NCBI GenBank assembly: GCA_913060565.1
Contig: CAJXRU010000003.1
Coordinates: 19,788 to 83,787, forward strand
Source: an uncultured Gammaproteobacteria bacterium
Lineage (GTDB): Bacteria; Pseudomonadota; Gammaproteobacteria; Enterobacterales; Psychrobiaceae
Reading direction: 5' to 3'
DNA length: 64,000 nucleotides
A program made the translations under genes and the position numbers. The stretch's first letter is position 1. Every line of letters begins with the position of its first letter. The notes beneath the pieces were generated by a model. That model was not told the DNA's origin. It did no database searches and saw only the letters and a list, made by a program, of their open reading frames with translations. Of this stretch, positions 27,264 through 37,137 are shown one piece after another.

Positions 27264-27774
27264 GACTTTTCTCCAATGTGAGCCTCAACTTTTTAAGGCA
27301 TCTAGAAACAATAGATTTAGAGTAACTTTCACTTTTATTCATAAAATGGGATATTTCTACATGCGAATATTCTTCGATAATAAATAACCAAATCACAATG
27401 CGGTGCTCGACAGGTAAAGATGCAAGCAAAACTTCTAACTTATCTGACTCATCAGTTAATTCCTTTGCTACACAATCAAACTGAGTGTGCGAATCTACAA
27501 TGTCAAACTTGTGGCGTTTGACATAATTAAGTGCTTTATTAATTGCAATTTTTTTACTCCATGCCACGAAATTTGCGGTGATATCTAATTTTGATACTGC
27601 ATCAAATATTTGAATAAAAGTGTCATGCAATAAATCGTTAGCGATCTCTCTATCACGACAAATTTTTACAAGCGCCGTATAAATTATTGGCGAGAGAGAT
27701 ATATAACAAGCTTCTTGTGCCGCTTTGTCACCTGCTTTTAATTTTTTAATTAATCGCTCATCAATATTAATCAA
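27250..27774 (-). CDS. ECF-type RNA polymerase sigma factor
   Basis: 174 residues. Region 2 reads YISLSPIIYTALVKICRDREIANDLLHDTFIQIFDAVSKLDITANFVAWSKKIAINKALNYVKRH. Region 4 reads ASLPVEHRIVIWLFIIEEYSHVEISHFMNKSESYSKSIVSRCLKKLR. It is a small two-domain sigma factor, followed by its anti-sigma and a PDZ protein. Target promoters are not known; autoregulation is usual for this class, but I cannot identify its own -35/-10 with confidence in the 170 bases upstream. Confidence 0.9.
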   Translation of the reverse strand: MINIDERLIKKLKAGDKAAQEACYISLSPIIYTALVKICRDREIANDLLHDTFIQIFDAVSKLDITANFVAWSKKIAINKALNYVKRHKFDIVDSHTQFDCVAKELTDESDKLEVLLASLPVEHRIVIWLFIIEEYSHVEISHFMNKSESYSKSIVSRCLKKLRLTLEKSHESC

Positions 27775-27901
27775 TTTCCTTTCCTATGAATTCGATCCCT
27801 ATATATATAACAACCGAGAGTACCAATTCGTCGCATTATTTTGGAATAAACTTAGAAATATTCCGTTGTAAACATTAAAGCATTGAATTTAAAAGATAAA
27901 A

Positions 27902-27933
27902 AAAGCCCGTTTGATTTTCACCAAACGGGCTTT
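27902..27933 (-). terminator. Terminator of the M1 peptidase operon
   Basis: Perfect 12-bp stem AAAGCCCGTTTG/CAAACGGGCTTT with an eight-base loop; the minus-strand side continues into a T-run. Confidence 0.9.
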
Positions 27934-27948
27934 ACATTGCAAGTGTCG

Positions 27949-28440
27949 TTATTTTATTTGTTGAACACGGGTATTATTATCAAACAATAAACTGCCCGAT
28001 AAAGAAGGTGACTCGTAATTCACACGATTTTTCTGATTAACGAAATAATCCGTTAATAGTCGGTGATAGACAGTCACTCCCTTTAAGTTTTTTAGTCCTT
28101 CAATTTCTTGATAAATGAATGTTTCATTTACCCCAGGCTCAATACCGATTAGCGTCAATGATAAGTCTTTACCATCTTTGTCTTTCAGCATAAAACCTTG
28201 CTCAATATAATCTTGAACCATTTTTAGGTAGACGTCACTATCAGCAGCAATGCGCTGTTGATGCTTGTCACTTAACATGTTTTCCAAGTCATGACTGGTA
28301 ATACGATGAATCACTTCAATACTATTGGTATGTTCGTTCACTATAATTTCAGTCGAGCCAACAAAGAACTTATGCGCCATAGTTTGAGACATGCCAAGCC
28401 ATAGCGTCATCAATAAAATAACAACATTACGCATCATCAT
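27949..28440 (-). CDS. DUF6702-type exported protein
   Basis: 163 residues. Signal peptide of about 22 residues (VVILLMTLWLGMSQTMAHK). The mature start KFFVGSTEIIVNEHTNSIEVIHRITSHDLENML is the conserved beginning of DUF6702 proteins, which are generally found beside M1 peptidases. Function unknown. Its start overlaps the end of the peptidase gene by one base, so it is translationally coupled. Probably a periplasmic or outer-membrane-associated accessory factor of the peptidase. Confidence 0.7.
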   Translation of the reverse strand: MMMRNVVILLMTLWLGMSQTMAHKFFVGSTEIIVNEHTNSIEVIHRITSHDLENMLSDKHQQRIAADSDVYLKMVQDYIEQGFMLKDKDGKDLSLTLIGIEPGVNETFIYQEIEGLKNLKGVTVYHRLLTDYFVNQKNRVNYESPSLSGSLLFDNNTRVQQIK

Positions 28441-30830
28441 TAAGCCGCTTTCTTAGCTTTTTCAGCGTCTTTTTTACCGTCTTTCTCTTCGTCTTTATCA
28501 GTCTTAAGCTTTTGGTTGTATTTTTCCATTAGGCTCTTAGACTTCTTACGTTTGTATAACTGTAAGCGAGACTCGATAGCACGTTGTGGCCAGTAGTTGT
28601 TGTTAACATCAACATCAGCAGTTTCCCAGTATGGGTCAAGCTCAATTGACGCAATCTCTTTGTCAGTAACTAATAACTTAGAAACTTTCTCAGTATTTTT
28701 ACGCCAGATCTGTGCCGATGTACGAACAACTTCGTCGCTACCGTCAGTGTAAACAAGCTTTAAGATGATTGGCATAACCAAGCCACCTTTGTTGCTAAAG
28801 TCTACTGCGTACATGTTTTTGCCATTTTTCAATAGCTCTAACTGCCAATCTTCAAGTTTCTTTTGAGAACCGTTGTACTTGTTGCGGTCGCTATTCGTTA
28901 CTGTGAACTTGTCGTTTTCGTTGTAGAAATCTAATAGCTCAGGCTTAGCATCAGTACGGCGCTTCATGCCTTTATTACGCATGTCGCTGATGTCCATTGG
29001 TCGCTTATTGAATTGCTCACGATCCCAAACTTTTTCAACTTCTGGATCTTGATTACCAACGTGCATTTTAGTGACTTTATCTAAAGAGATATCAACGTGA
29101 TCTGTTGTGTAGAACCAACCACGGAAGAACCAATCTAGATCAACAGCTGATGCATCTTCCATAGTACGGAAGAAATCTGCTGGTGTAGGACGTTTAAACT
29201 TCCAACGTTCTGCGTACTCTTTAAAGGCGTAATCGAATAACTCACGGCCCATAATAGTTTCACGAAGAATGTTTAATGCAGTCGCTGGTTTACCATAAGC
29301 ATTATTACCAAACTGTAAGATAGACTCACTGTTTGTCATAATTGGCACTTGGTAAGAGCTCTTCATGTAGTTTGTAATGTTACGTGCAGGTCCACGACGT
29401 GATGGGTAGTTTTCTTCCCATGCTTGTGCCGCTAGGTATTCAACGAATGAGTTCAAACCTTCATCCATCCAAGTCCACTGACGCTCATCAGAGTTAACAA
29501 TCATTGGGTAGTAGTTATGACCAACTTCATGAATGATAACGCCAATTAAACCGTATTTAGTACGACGTGAATACGTTTTCTCACCAGTCTTCTTATCCAA
29601 AGTAGGACGAGGACCATTAAAGGTGATCATTGGGTATTCCATGCCGCCAACAGGACCGTTAACCGAGATAGAAACAGGGTATGGGTATTGTAGGCTGTAC
29701 TTGTTGTACTCTTCGATGGTGTGAATGATCGCTTCAGTAGAATAGCGTTCCCACAACGGGTTACCTTCTTTCGGGTAGTACGACATTGCCATCGTGTCTA
29801 CGCCTTTTTCGCTATAACCTTGTGCATCCCAAATGAATTTACGAGAAGACGCCCAAGCAAAATCACGAACGTTTTCAGCTTTAAAGCGCCACGTTTTAGT
29901 TTTGTTAGTGCCTTCTTTTTCGTTCTCAATTGCTTCTTCTTCAGTCACAATGATTACAGGCTTTTTAGCTGTTTTCGCTTTATCTAAACGCTTACGCTGT
30001 TTAGAGCTTAGAACACGGCTTGCGTTATCTAACTCACCTGTTGCTGCAACAATGTGATCAGCAGGTACAGTGATAGAAACATCGTAATCACCAAATTCTA
30101 AAGCAAACTCACCGTTGCCTAAGAATTGTTTGTTTTGCCAGCCTTTAGCATCGTAGTAAGCCGCCATACGAGGGAACCATTGCGCCACTTCGTATAGGTA
30201 GTTACCATCTTCTTTAAAGTACTCGTAACCAGCACGGCCACCTAATACTTTCTGTTCTTTCATGTTGTAATCCCAATCGATGCTGAACTCGAAAGATTTA
30301 CCAGAACGAAGTGGTTTAGGCAGGTCGATACGCATCATTGTATCGTTGATAACGAATTTTAGTTTGCGACCATTTTCACCTTGAACAACGCGTGTGATGT
30401 TGTAACCACCATCAAACTCTTCTGCACGAACTAGGTTACGCATTGAACTAAATGACGTTTTAGGATTTGATTTATTTGACCAACTCGTTGTCTTCGTTTT
30501 TGACGCCGTTGAGTTACGGTTAAAACGGTTTTGATCTAACTGTAACCAAAGATAAGTTAATGTATCTGGCGAGTTATTTGTGTAGTTAATTGTTTCAGAA
30601 GCGGTTAAACGCTGCTTCTTATCATCAAGCTTAACTTTAATGACATAATCAGCTTCTTGTTGCCAATATTTATGTCCCGGCGCGCCTGAACCAGTACGAT
30701 AAACGTTTGGCGTTGGCAGTAGCTCGTCTAGTTGACGAAACTTATCTTCAAATGGTTTGCCTTTAGCCATTAGTGGTGCAGTAACTACCACTGATAAGCT
30801 AAGTAACAAACCGCTAACTAGTTTGTTCAT
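28440..30830 (-). CDS. M1-family zinc aminopeptidase, exported
   Basis: 796 residues. Signal peptide (LVSGLLLSLSVVVTAPLMA). Gluzincin active site: H434-EVGH-438 with the third zinc ligand E457, exactly 18 residues further on (WMDEG). The exopeptidase motif is GGMEYP, upstream at about residue 400. The C-terminal tail is strongly charged (KLKTDKDEEKDGKKDAEKAKKAA), which is unusual but common in related marine proteins. It probably trims peptides in the periplasm. First gene of the operon with DUF6702. Confidence 0.92.
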   Translation of the reverse strand: MNKLVSGLLLSLSVVVTAPLMAKGKPFEDKFRQLDELLPTPNVYRTGSGAPGHKYWQQEADYVIKVKLDDKKQRLTASETINYTNNSPDTLTYLWLQLDQNRFNRNSTASKTKTTSWSNKSNPKTSFSSMRNLVRAEEFDGGYNITRVVQGENGRKLKFVINDTMMRIDLPKPLRSGKSFEFSIDWDYNMKEQKVLGGRAGYEYFKEDGNYLYEVAQWFPRMAAYYDAKGWQNKQFLGNGEFALEFGDYDVSITVPADHIVAATGELDNASRVLSSKQRKRLDKAKTAKKPVIIVTEEEAIENEKEGTNKTKTWRFKAENVRDFAWASSRKFIWDAQGYSEKGVDTMAMSYYPKEGNPLWERYSTEAIIHTIEEYNKYSLQYPYPVSISVNGPVGGMEYPMITFNGPRPTLDKKTGEKTYSRRTKYGLIGVIIHEVGHNYYPMIVNSDERQWTWMDEGLNSFVEYLAAQAWEENYPSRRGPARNITNYMKSSYQVPIMTNSESILQFGNNAYGKPATALNILRETIMGRELFDYAFKEYAERWKFKRPTPADFFRTMEDASAVDLDWFFRGWFYTTDHVDISLDKVTKMHVGNQDPEVEKVWDREQFNKRPMDISDMRNKGMKRRTDAKPELLDFYNENDKFTVTNSDRNKYNGSQKKLEDWQLELLKNGKNMYAVDFSNKGGLVMPIILKLVYTDGSDEVVRTSAQIWRKNTEKVSKLLVTDKEIASIELDPYWETADVDVNNNYWPQRAIESRLQLYKRKKSKSLMEKYNQKLKTDKDEEKDGKKDAEKAKKAA

Positions 30831-30876
30831 CTGTAGATCTCTCTCAAGTTAGAATTATTTTAATTGTATACACTTT

Positions 30877-30909
30877 AAAAAAAGTGGCTCTTTATACCAT
30901 ATAGCCACC
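30877..30909 (-). terminator. Terminator-like hairpin in the M1 peptidase leader
   Basis: Read on the minus strand, GTGGCT and AGCCAC form a 6-bp stem with a 13-base loop followed by seven T. It lies about 50 bases before the peptidase start, so any transcript begun further upstream would meet it first. It may be an attenuator or simply end readthrough from the intergenic region. Confidence 0.45.
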
Positions 30910-31057
30910 TTTAATGCTGAAATAAAGTGTTTCTAAATATGTGTTACAACGTAACAATTATTAATAAGAGTGAGATGATAGGATTATTGAGTAAGCTAGG
31001 ATTCATTTTTTCAAAATTATAGTACAATCAATACACTACAATAGACATTGGTTATCC

Positions 31058-32461
31058 ATGCGAAAATTATCATTATCAAACAAACGATTAGCTAGATTTA
31101 AAATCAGCTTAGTCTCTTCGTTACTTGTAATACTTTCGGGCTGTGCTCATCAAAACTTCATGGAAGAAGGGAAAAAATATGCACAAAGTAACCAATATGA
31201 AGCTGCTGTTGAACAATTTACGCTAGCATTAAATGAAGAGCCAGATGACGCCAACACCAAACAACAACTGACATTAGCTCAATCCCAACTTAATCAATGG
31301 GCAACAGCATTAACCCCTGCTGCAGATAATGCTTATCAACTCAAAAATCTTGGCAAAGCGCTACTGCTCTATGGGAAAAGTGCCCAGATTACTAAAAATC
31401 CGCATTCAGTTAAGCGCTATAAAGCAATATATGAGCAATTGCGCAACAAGAGCATTATTAAGGCAAAAGTAAAATCTAACGCGCTGGGCTTTAACGATAC
31501 AATCCTAAATAGCATTGACGGAATCAAATATAGTGATTCGGCGACGTCTATCATGGCATTCTCTCAATCAAATCCAGTATTTGAGATCCAGCAATCGAGG
31601 CAAGATGCTGTTACGCAATATATTAGCGGCTCACAACTAATTGCCAACCCAGCGCTTGTTGAGCTACAACACGAACTACAAGATATTCGTAATCGCCGCC
31701 GTCATTACGAACGTGATATGAGCAATTTACGTCATCAAGCACAATCTCAACGTAATGAAGTTCAAAACATTTCAAGCCAATTACAACGGGCTGAAATGAA
31801 AATGACTGCCAGTAACCTTTCTAACAACCAACGCGCCTCATACAATCAAGAAGTTAACAGCTTAAGAAGTCAGTTAAACTCAGCTAAACAACAAGAGCGC
31901 ACCTCAACACGTGATTTTGACCACGCTAAAAGTGACTATCGCCGGTTAGGTGATAAAATGCAGCATTTAGCAACAGACATTTCGTTAACGCCTGCCGTTG
32001 TTGAAGTGCCTGTCTATTCTGATTACGTCTATCAAGAGTTTAAGCAAACCAATAGCCTCGATGGTGTGCTCTATTTAAATATCAATAACGTTGTTCGTAC
32101 AGCAGGTGTTGCGGTTGCCTCAACGGATGTTAGCCACCCTGCTCATCCAACAATTGATTTAGCAGCAAACCCCCTTGATGTGTTATCACAACAACAACTT
32201 ACACCTCAATATTCTCAAGAACGTTACAAAATAGGTTTACGACTTATAAATGAGCTTATTGCCGAACATAAAGCTTCTTATCTATATCAAGCACAAGACT
32301 CAAGCAATTTAGAGCACAAGATGACTCTTTTAGTACAACATGGCTTGATCACACATGATGGCGCATCTTCAAACGCCGCTAATATGCTAAATCAGATGTT
32401 AGTTAATGAGTTTGGCCAAGGTGGAATTTTTAACATAAACCAACTTTTACACCTCTATTAA
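31058..32461 (+). CDS. TPR lipoprotein with coiled coil
   Basis: 467 residues. Lipobox VILSGC with Cys29. Residues 35-75 hold one good TPR (GKKYAQSNQYEAAVEQFTLALNEEPDDANTKQQL) and probably a second. Residues 205-310 are a long coiled coil rich in Q, R and N (RRRHYERDMSNLRHQAQSQRNEVQNISSQLQRAEMK). The C-terminal 150 residues are of unknown fold. Likely an envelope scaffold protein; no named family recognised. It diverges from the M1 peptidase gene across 227 bp and has no partner downstream. Confidence 0.75.
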   Translation: MRKLSLSNKRLARFKISLVSSLLVILSGCAHQNFMEEGKKYAQSNQYEAAVEQFTLALNEEPDDANTKQQLTLAQSQLNQWATALTPAADNAYQLKNLGKALLLYGKSAQITKNPHSVKRYKAIYEQLRNKSIIKAKVKSNALGFNDTILNSIDGIKYSDSATSIMAFSQSNPVFEIQQSRQDAVTQYISGSQLIANPALVELQHELQDIRNRRRHYERDMSNLRHQAQSQRNEVQNISSQLQRAEMKMTASNLSNNQRASYNQEVNSLRSQLNSAKQQERTSTRDFDHAKSDYRRLGDKMQHLATDISLTPAVVEVPVYSDYVYQEFKQTNSLDGVLYLNINNVVRTAGVAVASTDVSHPAHPTIDLAANPLDVLSQQQLTPQYSQERYKIGLRLINELIAEHKASYLYQAQDSSNLEHKMTLLVQHGLITHDGASSNAANMLNQMLVNEFGQGGIFNINQLLHLY

Positions 32462-32553
32462 TAGGGAAAGGTTATTTTTATTGCGATTACCGTACAAAAA
32501 TTAGCGGTAGCGCTCATTTTTGACTCACTTGATAAGTTTTTAAAAATTAGTGG

Positions 32554-32581
32554 TTGCAAATAAAATTAAATTCTCTATTAT
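32554..32581 (+). promoter_or_regulatory. Strong promoter of the tRNA region
   Basis: TTGCAA at 32554, a 16-base spacer, TATTAT at 32576, then a GC-rich discriminator (AGCGCCC). The GC-rich discriminator is typical of stable-RNA promoters under stringent control. It lies 46 bases before the first tRNA-like sequence. Confidence 0.7.
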
Positions 32582-32626
32582 AGCGCCCATCTCAACGGCA
32601 CAGGTCGAAGAGATAAAAATTGTGAT

Positions 32627-32724
32627 TGCGGGATGGAGCAGTCTGGTATTAAAACCAGTCGGGTTCAACTTACTTTTACAAGAGAAGTCGAAGGTCGTTA
32701 GTTCAAATCTAACAATGTTCGCAT
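32627..32724 (+). pseudogene. Rearranged initiator-tRNA-like copy (upstream)
   Basis: The first 22 bases are identical to the intact tRNA at 32731, and so are 23 bases covering the T arm (starting at about 32690). The D-arm 3' side, the anticodon stem-loop and the acceptor 3' end are replaced by unrelated sequence. There is no CAT anticodon loop and no CCA end. The replacements form hairpins of their own: CTGGT/ACCAG and a 6-bp ACAATG/CATTGT stem capped by TTCG. It is transcribed from the same promoter as the intact tRNA. It could be a decayed copy or a tRNA-derived structured RNA. Confidence 0.7.
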
Positions 32725-32730
32725 TGTGTT

Positions 32731-32807
<77 letters not shown>

Positions 32808-32835
32808 ATCACTACTCTTTTTAAAGAGAATAAAT

Positions 32836-32858
32836 AATCGCCTCAAGGCGATTTTTTT
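32836..32858 (+). terminator. Terminator of the tRNA transcript
   Basis: AATCGCC, TCAA loop, GGCGATT and a run of seven T. Confidence 0.88.
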
Positions 32859-32894
32859 ATGCCTGTAGAAAAGTAAACAGAGCAAAGAGCATCA

Positions 32895-33110
32895 AATCAG
32901 AGCAGTCTGACTCTTTATTTTCTGAGAAAGTCGTCGAGCTCAACTCCCCCTTCTTTAAATAAAGAGTGAAAAAAATCGAAGGTCGTTGTTGGCTTTCACT
33001 CTTCATAAATAGAAAGTAGCTCCCGTATCTAATCACTTAACTCTTTTAAAAGAGAAACAAATCATCCTTTAGTTTCTATAGATAGGAGATTTTTATGTTT
33101 TTAGAAAAGT
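32895..33110 (+). pseudogene. Second rearranged tRNA-fMet-like copy with its terminator remnant
   Basis: Pieces of the intact tRNA appear in order: AGCAGTCTG (32901), TCGTCGAGCTCA (32931), TCGAAGGTCGTTG (32976) and TAGCTCCCGTATCTAATCACT (33017-33037). They are separated by insertions. Beyond it come diverged matches to the sequence after the intact tRNA (GATTTTTATG...TTAGAAAAGTAAA near 33088-33113), so the copied unit included the terminator. A perfect 10-bp stem, AAGAGTGAAA (32962) with TTTCACTCTT (32994), encloses the T-arm relic. Confidence 0.6.
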
Positions 33111-33490
33111 AAAACGCTGACTACAGCTTTACGTACATCAACCAATTCAAATAAATCATTCTCTAAACGCCCCCCAATTGACCATCAAATACTTACAACG
33201 TAAACATTAATTTACATAGTAAATCACTAATTGAGATACAGTGTTTCATAAAACAACATATCAATTATAGTTTTCGACATACAATCAATACCTTAAATAA
33301 CAATAACTAACTAGTAACCTCATTTTTAGCCTTAACTTTGAGTAGGCTTTTTTTAATTTATAAAATTCACTGTTTGGTAATTCCAATTCCTAACACTCGA
33401 CACTATAATCATTGGGTATTTCGTGCATTTGCGGCCTTTAGAGAGCAAATGACAGTTAATGATTTTTATAGATAGTTCTTGGAGTAAGTA
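33111..33490. other. 380-bp intergenic region before ilvE
   Basis: Very AT-rich. The only structure seen is a weak terminator-like hairpin at 33328-33354. No open frame with a ribosome-binding site. The ilvE promoter should be in the last 150 bases, but no clear attenuator peptide rich in Ile, Val or Leu codons is seen. Confidence 0.4.
33328..33354 (+). terminator. Weak terminator-like hairpin
   Basis: AGCCT/AGGCT stem of 5 bp with an 11-base loop, followed by seven T. Confidence 0.5.
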
Positions 33491-34486
33491 ATGGCAGCGT
33501 TTGGTACAGTTTTCATGCCTGAAATGGCAATTTCTAATTTTGACGGTGAAAAATGGACTGATGCGCAACTCGTCCCAAGTGACAGCCTTACATTTCACCC
33601 TGGTGCTCATGTGCTTCACTATGCAAGCACATGTTTTGAAGGGTTAAAAGCATTTCGTCACGCAGATGGTTCAATTAAGCTATTTCGCATGGACAAAAAC
33701 ATTGCTCGTTTTGCACAAAGCAGTGATTTATTATCATTACCAGCAATTGATACAGCAGCCACAGAAAAAATGATTAAAGACGTGGTGAATCGTTTTGCTG
33801 ATGAAGTACCAGAGCCACCGGGTTCAATGTACATTCGACCAACACATATCGGTACAGAAGCTGCAATCGGTAAAGCCGCTGCACCATCAATGGCATCATG
33901 CCAATATGTTTTATTATCACCAGTAGGTAACTACTTCTCGAGCGACGCTGGCACACTGCGTTTATTACTTGATGAAACAGGTATGCGCTGTGCACCGCAC
34001 AACGGCATGATCAAAAGCGGTGGTAACTACGCAAGTGCGCTACGTCCTATCATGCAAGCACGTGATGAGTTTAAAGCTGACCAAGTACTGTTTTGTCCAA
34101 ATGGTGATGTTCAAGAAACTGGCGCAGCCAACTTCTTGTTAATCGACAACGATGAAATCATCACAAAAGCATTAGACGAGAGCTTCTTACACGGTGTAAC
34201 CCGCGACTCAATTCTTACGCTAGCGCGTGATATGGGAATGAAAGTATCTGAGCGTGAATTAACAGTTACCGAACTGCTAGAACGTGCAGCTAAGCCAGGA
34301 TGTGAAGCAGCACTATCAGGTACAGCAGCCGTATTAGCCCCTGTTGGCACCTTCATTCACAACGGTAAAGAACATATCGTTGGTGACGGTAAAGAAGGTC
34401 CTCGCACTCAAGCATTGCGTAAAGCAATGAACGACATTCAATGGGGTCTTGCTGAAGACAAGCACAACTGGTTAGTGAGTATCTAA
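33491..34486 (+). CDS. ilvE: Branched-chain amino acid aminotransferase
   Basis: 331 residues, fold-type IV PLP enzyme. Substrate-pocket and core signatures: FHPGAHVLHYASTCFEGLKAFR, MYIRPTHIGTE and NGMIKSGGNYASAL, with a PLP-binding region ending QVLFCPNGDVQETGAANFLLID. This sequence type is the longer bacterial branched-chain aminotransferase related to the eukaryotic BCAT, not the E. coli IlvE subtype. It catalyses the last step of Leu, Ile and Val synthesis with glutamate as donor. A GGAG site precedes the ATG. Single gene. Confidence 0.9.
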   Translation: MAAFGTVFMPEMAISNFDGEKWTDAQLVPSDSLTFHPGAHVLHYASTCFEGLKAFRHADGSIKLFRMDKNIARFAQSSDLLSLPAIDTAATEKMIKDVVNRFADEVPEPPGSMYIRPTHIGTEAAIGKAAAPSMASCQYVLLSPVGNYFSSDAGTLRLLLDETGMRCAPHNGMIKSGGNYASALRPIMQARDEFKADQVLFCPNGDVQETGAANFLLIDNDEIITKALDESFLHGVTRDSILTLARDMGMKVSERELTVTELLERAAKPGCEAALSGTAAVLAPVGTFIHNGKEHIVGDGKEGPRTQALRKAMNDIQWGLAEDKHNWLVSI

Positions 34487-34501
34487 TTAGCCCACACTTT
34501 C

Positions 34502-34536
34502 CTAAGCGGCCATGACAAGTTTTAATGACCGCTTAG
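34502..34536. terminator. Convergent terminator hairpin
   Basis: CTAAGCGG/CCGCTTAG, 8-bp stem with a 19-base loop, between ilvE and the helicase gene, which converge here. Confidence 0.6.
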
Positions 34537-34544
34537 TTATATTG

Positions 34545-35789
34545 TTACCTTCTCTCTGGCTTTTCTTTTTTAAACCCACCAGCTTGCTTTCTTTTGGCCG
34601 TTCGGCGATTGGCTTTTTTATCTTTAGGGCCGCGTTTACTTTCCCCTGTTGATGGTTTATCGGTAACAGGAAAATTCTCAAGCGATTGCAGTGGTAACTC
34701 ACGTTTAGTTAATGTGCGAATAGCTGCTAATGCCTTTGCTTCGCCATGACATACTAATGAAATTGCCACGCCTGATTTTCCAGCGCGCGCAGTCCGGCCA
34801 ACACGGTGCACATAAACAGGCGCATTGTCAGGTAAATCAAGATTAATCACGACTGGCAGTGAATCGATATCAATGCCGCGAGCCAATACATCCGTTGCCA
34901 CCAGCACATTGAGTTTTTTATTGTGGAAATCGGCAAGCGTCTGTTGGCGCTCACTTTGCGCTTTTTCACCGTGAAGCGCTGCAACATTAAGCCCCGCTTT
35001 TTTGAGTTTTTTAGCCACAGAGTCAACGCTATCTTTCGCGTTAATGAATACTAGCGCCTGTTGCCAATTATTCTCGGTTAACAGTGCAATCAAGGCTTTT
35101 GCTTTACTGCCTTTATTGATTAGATAAAGTTGCTCGTTAATACTTTCAACAACGGTGTTTGCTTCATTGGCTTCAATTTTTTGAGGTTGTTGTAAAATCT
35201 GCTGTGCTAATTTCTCTAACTTGGGTGCCAATGTCGCTGAAAACATCATGGTTTGACGATTTTCACGTGGCAAATGTGCCACTATCTTCTCAATGTCTTT
35301 TAAAAAGCCCATGTCTAACAAACGATCAGCTTCATCGAGTACCAAGCTTTGAAGGTGAGCAACAGGCAATAGCTGTTGTTCTAATAAATCGAGTAATCGT
35401 CCCGGCGTTGCAACAACAATGCGCGCGCCTTGATTAACATGAGCAACTTGAGCGCTTTGATCAACTCCGCCACATAAAGTGACTATCTGTTGTCCTAACG
35501 GCTTTGCAATCTCTAACAGCGATGATGACACCTGCTGTGCCAGCTCTCGCGTTGGCACTATCACTAATGCTTCGATGCCTTGTGCTTTACCCGTTAACGA
35601 CTCAATAATCGGTAAACCAAAGGCCAGTGTTTTGCCACTGCCGGTTTGCGCTAGTGCTAATACATCGTTTTTGGAAAGTGCGACAGGAATAGCTAACGCT
35701 TGAATAGGCGTTGGGTGTTTAAGTGATGTTGGTAATGCATCGACAATTGAAGGTGATAAACCAAGCTGTGAGAACGTCATGGGAGACAC
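34545..35789 (-). CDS. DEAD-box RNA helicase, RhlE type
   Basis: 414 residues. All helicase motifs are present: Q motif (TPIQALAIP), motif I AQTGSGKT, Ia PTRELAQQ, II DEAD, III SAT, V ATDVLARGID and VI HRVGRTARAG. A short basic tail (residues 385-414, rich in K and R) replaces the longer RhlE tail. Such helicases act in ribosome assembly and cold-shock RNA handling; the exact subtype is inferred only. Single gene. Confidence 0.9.
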   Translation of the reverse strand: MSPMTFSQLGLSPSIVDALPTSLKHPTPIQALAIPVALSKNDVLALAQTGSGKTLAFGLPIIESLTGKAQGIEALVIVPTRELAQQVSSSLLEIAKPLGQQIVTLCGGVDQSAQVAHVNQGARIVVATPGRLLDLLEQQLLPVAHLQSLVLDEADRLLDMGFLKDIEKIVAHLPRENRQTMMFSATLAPKLEKLAQQILQQPQKIEANEANTVVESINEQLYLINKGSKAKALIALLTENNWQQALVFINAKDSVDSVAKKLKKAGLNVAALHGEKAQSERQQTLADFHNKKLNVLVATDVLARGIDIDSLPVVINLDLPDNAPVYVHRVGRTARAGKSGVAISLVCHGEAKALAAIRTLTKRELPLQSLENFPVTDKPSTGESKRGPKDKKANRRTAKRKQAGGFKKEKPERR

Positions 35790-35843
35790 TAATAAAGAGA
35801 AGAAGTGTTAAGTCTAATGAAGTGGTTTATGGAAGTAAATAAA

Positions 35844-35883
35844 TGTCAGGTAACTTGGCAGTCTAAAGCCAAGTTTCCTGACA
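35844..35883. terminator. Long hairpin downstream of the alcohol dehydrogenase gene
   Basis: A 16-position stem with a single T/T mismatch (TGTCAGG, T, AACTTGGC against GCCAAGTT, T, CCTGACA) and an eight-base loop. It lacks a T-run on both strands, so it could stabilise a 3' end or be a palindromic binding site rather than an intrinsic terminator. Confidence 0.5.
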
Positions 35884-35899
35884 TAGTATTCAATAACGT

Positions 35900-37084
<1,185 letters not shown>

Positions 37085-37137
37085 TCAGTCAATGATAATA
37101 TCACCAATTAACAAAACACCTTTACCAGAGAGTAATA

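Noticed and set aside
33111..33490. Attenuator leader peptide for ilvE
   Set aside because: No short frame rich in Ile, Val or Leu codons followed by competing hairpins is visible.
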